Source: DATDRS01 sp035291605
GTDB taxonomy: Bacteria > Chloroflexota > Anaerolineae > Anaerolineales > UBA6663
Direction: 5' to 3'
Assembly (NCBI GenBank): GCA_035291605.1
Contig: DATDRS010000193.1
Coordinates: forward strand, 1 to 8,338
DNA length: 8,338 bases
Made by a program: the position numbers and the translations under genes. Numbering within the stretch: position 1 is the first letter of the stretch; the number at the start of each line of letters is the position of its first letter. Shown piece by piece: positions 6,712 to 8,338 of the stretch. The notes beneath the pieces were generated by a model. That model was not told where the DNA came from and did not search any database. It was given only the letters and a program-made list of their open reading frames with translations.

Positions 6712-6717
6712 ATTTTA
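6712..6717 (-). promoter_or_regulatory. Possible -10 box for the tRNA-Sec gene
   Basis: TAAAAT on the minus strand matches TATAAT at five of six positions and ends 11 nt before the tRNA 5' end, a suitable distance for a start around 6705. No good -35 box lies 16-18 nt upstream, so read-through from chrA is an alternative. Confidence 0.45.
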
Positions 6718-6738
6718 CCAGAATGCCGGCCTGCGCCC

Positions 6739-7293
6739 TTACCGGTATGCGATCCACCCAAAGATGGCTGCGCCCGCGATGACGACCGCCGGGTTGATTC
6801 TAGTGAAGGTGAGCAAGCCGAACGCGACGACGGCGATGAGGAATTTATCCCACCCCTGTTGGGCGACCTGCGCCCAGCCGAGCGATTTGGCCTTGAAAAC
6901 GGTCACGGCCATGTCATAGGCCGTCCACAGCAAAAAGCCGACCACTACCGGGCGCACGGCCTGAAGCATGGATTTCAGCGTGGGCGAGTCCTTGATCTGG
7001 AAGAAGTAGGTGATCGCCAGCAGCATGAGCAGCGTCGTCGGCACGACCGTCCCGACCGCGCCCGCCACCGCGCCCCAGAAGCCGGCCAGCTTATAGCCCA
7101 CGAACGCCGACACCTGCGGCGCGATCGGCCCCGGCAGCGAATTCCCTACGGCGACCGAATCGGCGAACTCTTCGGATGTGACCCAGCCGGCGGTCACCGT
7201 TTCGCGCTGCATCAGCGCCAGCGAGGCCGGGCCGCCGCCCCACGACAGAAAAGCAACGCGCGTGAACAGCCAGAAAATTTGCCAGTAGATCAT
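6739..7293 (-). CDS. chrA: Half-size ChrA (CHR family) chromate transporter
   Basis: The product has 184 residues. The ATG at 7293-7291 is chosen because a strong ribosome site precedes it; an in-frame ATG at 7326 would add 11 residues (MPAHTFREVEP) that contain that site's coding shadow and look unlike the family. The CHR signature is complete: WGGGPASLALMQRE (18-31), GWVTSEEFADSVAVGNSLPGPIA (36-58), FVGYKLAGFWGA (64-75) and the VVP turn (83-85). Four to six hydrophobic segments are present. CHR proteins move chromate out of the cell by ion-coupled transport; full-size members are two such halves fused, and half-size ones often occur as adjacent pairs. Here only one half is seen: the next gene on that side is a tRNA, and the upstream neighbour is a divergent hydrolase. 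The actual substrate is unproven. No chrB regulator gene is present. Confidence 0.9.
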   Translation of the reverse strand: MIYWQIFWLFTRVAFLSWGGGPASLALMQRETVTAGWVTSEEFADSVAVGNSLPGPIAPQVSAFVGYKLAGFWGAVAGAVGTVVPTTLLMLLAITYFFQIKDSPTLKSMLQAVRPVVVGFLLWTAYDMAVTVFKAKSLGWAQVAQQGWDKFLIAVVAFGLLTFTRINPAVVIAGAAIFGWIAYR

Positions 7294-7300
7294 GGGTTCA

Positions 7301-7308
7301 ACCTCCCT
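7301..7308 (-). promoter_or_regulatory. Shine-Dalgarno site that sets the start of chrA
   Basis: AGGGAGGT on the minus strand lies 7 nt before the ATG at 7293. It supports that start over the upstream ATG at 7326. Confidence 0.8.
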
Positions 7309-7331
7309 GAAAGTGTGCGCAGGCATTCTAC

Positions 7332-7360
7332 ATTGTGGCCCAGGCGGCGGGAACTGTCAT
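7332..7360 (-). promoter_or_regulatory. Candidate sigma-70-type promoter for chrA
   Basis: On the minus strand ATGACA (7360-7355, five of six to TTGACA) is followed after 17 nt by CACAAT (7337-7332, four of six to TATAAT). Transcription would start near 7325, giving a leader of about 32 nt that contains the ribosome site. A TAGAAT at 7330-7325 is an alternative -10 box. Confidence 0.5.
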
Positions 7361-7376
7361 TGGTAATACAGGCTTA

Positions 7377-7404
7377 TTGACGGTCTTCCCGTCTTTGCCA
7401 TAAA
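7377..7404 (+). promoter_or_regulatory. Candidate sigma-70-type promoter for the hydrolase at 7414, probably leaderless
   Basis: TTGACG (7377-7382, five of six) is followed after 16 nt by CATAAA (7399-7404, four of six). A start about 7 nt downstream, near 7411, lies only three bases before the ATG at 7414. There is no ribosome site before that ATG, so the transcript may be leaderless. The -35 box lies back to back with that of chrA, 16 nt apart. Confidence 0.55.
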
Positions 7405-7413
7405 CTGACGTGT

Positions 7414-8208
7414 ATGGGGAAAGTCATCGAACGCAGGCTGATCGTCCAGGACCGCCCGGCGCGGGTCTGGCGCGGGGGAAGCGGCCCGGCCCTCCTCATT
7501 ATCCACGGCGGCCTCGGAGACGCGCAACTCCACTGGGAAACCGTCTGGGAAACGCTGGCGGATTCGTTCACCGTTGCCGCACCCGACCTGCCCGGCTTCG
7601 GTGGGACCGCGCCCTTGCCCGACGCCAGCTTCGGCGCGTTTGCCGGGTGGATCGCGGCGCTGATGGAGACGCTCGGTTTCCCGCGCGCGGCTGTGATCGG
7701 CAACTCGTTGGGGGGAGGCGTGGCCCGGCTATACGCAGCCTGCCACCCGCTGCGCGTCACCCGGTTGGTGCTGGTGAATGGCGGGACGCTGCCCCGCGTC
7801 CCCGGCTTTGCCAAAACGCTTATGCGCTTGCCCGGCCTCGGCGGTTGGGCTGTCGAGATAATGCGCCGCCGGACTTTTTCCCGCGCCGGGCTGACTCCAG
7901 CCTTCGCCGACAAAAACCAACTGACGCCGGACTTCCTGGCGCGCGCCCAAAAGGCCTCGACTGGCTTTGCCCGGGCGATGCGCCAGGCAGCCTTCACGGA
8001 CCCTCCCGTCCAGCGGACTCCCCTCAGCCCTACCCTCATCCTTTGGGGCGAGGCTGACCGTTTTGCGCCTCTGGCTCAGGCGCGCACCCTGGCCGCCGCC
8101 ATCCCCGGCGCAATTCTTCAGACTATCCCCGACGCCGGGCACATGCCCCAACGCGACCAGCCAGCCGAATTTGTCGCCGCGGTACGCCAGTTCTGTCGGC
8201 AGCGATAG
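7414..8208 (+). CDS. Alpha/beta fold hydrolase (Abhydrolase_1 type)
   Basis: The product has 264 residues, the usual length of a single-domain alpha/beta hydrolase. LLIIHGGLGDAQLHWE (27-42) is the oxyanion-hole HG loop. GNSLGGG (96-102) is the nucleophile elbow with Ser98. ILWGEADRFAP (209-219) holds the acid Asp215, and DAGHMPQRDQP (240-250) the catalytic His243. A cap region of mixed helices lies at about 125-200. The family covers esterases, C-C hydrolases such as MhpC/BphD, haloperoxidase-like enzymes and others, and the substrate cannot be chosen from sequence alone. There is no signal peptide. The gene is divergent from chrA and is not related by context to the FrsA-like hydrolase at 2984-4195. 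It appears to be transcribed alone from the promoter at 7377-7404. Confidence 0.92.
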   Translation: MGKVIERRLIVQDRPARVWRGGSGPALLIIHGGLGDAQLHWETVWETLADSFTVAAPDLPGFGGTAPLPDASFGAFAGWIAALMETLGFPRAAVIGNSLGGGVARLYAACHPLRVTRLVLVNGGTLPRVPGFAKTLMRLPGLGGWAVEIMRRRTFSRAGLTPAFADKNQLTPDFLARAQKASTGFARAMRQAAFTDPPVQRTPLSPTLILWGEADRFAPLAQARTLAAAIPGAILQTIPDAGHMPQRDQPAEFVAAVRQFCRQR

Positions 8209-8216
8209 GCTTGACT

Positions 8217-8262
8217 CCCTCCCCGATTGCGCTTTGCAGTATGGAGCAGGGTTGGGGATGGG
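8217..8262. repeat. Imperfect G/C-rich inverted repeat between two genes
   Basis: CCCTCCCC (8217-8224) can pair with GGGGATGGG (8254-8262), leaving one bulged T and a 29-nt loop. There is no T-run after the right arm, so it is a poor intrinsic terminator for the hydrolase gene. It may be a copy of a dispersed intergenic repeat; only one copy is seen in this window. Confidence 0.35.
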
Positions 8263-8272
8263 GGTCGCATGG

Positions 8273-8278
8273 TACAAT
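8273..8278 (+). promoter_or_regulatory. -10 box for the gene starting at 8287, possibly leaderless
   Basis: TACAAT matches TATAAT at five of six positions. A start near 8285 would fall two bases before the ATG at 8287, which has no ribosome site. The -35 region is poor (TTGGGG at 8252-8257, 15-nt spacing). Confidence 0.45.
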
Positions 8279-8286
8279 TCCGCCCA

Positions 8287-8338
8287 ATGAAAAAACCGTT
8301 CCATCACCTCGCATTGGCCGTCGTGCTGTGGCTCACGG
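8287..8338 (+). CDS. Start of an exported or membrane protein gene (3' partial)
   Basis: Only 17 codons are in the window: MKKPFHHLALAVVLWLT. Two lysines followed by a hydrophobic run suggest a signal peptide or a first membrane segment. The family cannot be named from so little sequence. The good -10 box just upstream supports a real start. Confidence 0.55.
   Translation, partial: MKKPFHHLALAVVLWLT

Noticed and set aside
6585..6761. N-terminal extension of the methyltransferase frame up to an ATG at 6761
   Set aside because: This stretch reads through the tRNA-Sec gene and into the chrA end. The family's N-terminus begins naturally at the ATG at 6584.
7379..7393. Small hairpin GACGG-TCTTC-CCGTC followed by TTT
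   Set aside because: As a terminator it would sit between divergent genes with nothing to terminate, and it overlaps the promoter of the hydrolase. The stem is only 5 bp.
6600..8270. Integration of a mobile element at the tRNA-Sec gene, with a tRNA 3'-end copy as an att site
   Set aside because: The only resemblance is a short GGGGATGG match near 8254. No integrase gene or convincing repeat of the tRNA end is present.
7374..8307. Two long open frames on the minus strand and one on the plus strand in another register
   Set aside because: All overlap the alpha/beta hydrolase at 7414-8208, which has a full catalytic triad. The alternatives look like GC-rich shadow frames.
1..8338. CRISPR array, insertion sequence or phage genes
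   Set aside because: I found no regularly spaced repeats, transposase or integrase motifs, or phage structural genes in any frame.

Overview
The window looks like an ordinary bacterial chromosome segment of high GC, most like the phylum Chloroflexota (Anaerolineae-type). The lineage is inferred from the gene family mix, a MoeA fused to a periplasmic-binding-protein-like domain, and promoters placed so close to start codons that some transcripts may be leaderless. No marker gene is present to confirm it.

Layout from left to right. Positions 1-1581 (+) hold the 3' part of a molybdopterin biosynthesis gene, a MoeA domain fused to a PBP-like domain. It is followed by 1602-2801 (+), a clearly AT-richer gene that appears acquired. 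This gene joins a YaaA (DUF328)-like domain to a complete RelE-type ribonuclease toxin domain, with no antitoxin gene beside it. Positions 2854-3030 (+) hold a truncated methyltransferase start, related to the complete methyltransferase further right. From about 7300 down to 2984 everything is on the minus strand. In transcription order this is a half-size ChrA transporter (7293-6739), a selenocysteine tRNA (6700-6607), a class I SAM methyltransferase (6584-5793), an M50/site-2 protease (5727-4546), a single-domain rhodanese (4549-4205) and an FrsA-like alpha/beta hydrolase (4195-2984). Positions 7294-7413 are a divergent promoter region. Beyond it are a second alpha/beta hydrolase (7414-8208, +) and the first 17 codons of a gene with a signal-peptide-like start (8287 onward, +).

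How the parts relate. The protease, rhodanese and FrsA-like hydrolase are tightly packed (stop/start overlap, then 9 nt) and are probably one transcript; the methyltransferase lies 65 bp upstream and may join it. Their common purpose is not evident. The tRNA-Sec indicates that this organism decodes UGA as selenocysteine. The MoeA fusion indicates molybdenum or tungsten cofactor use. The two fit together in organisms with selenocysteine-containing formate dehydrogenases, but no such enzyme and no selA, selB or selD gene is in the window.

Most notable are the YaaA-RelE fusion, a toxin-type domain with no separate antitoxin, and the tRNA-Sec gene, which lies inside what would otherwise be called the N-terminal extension of the methyltransferase.
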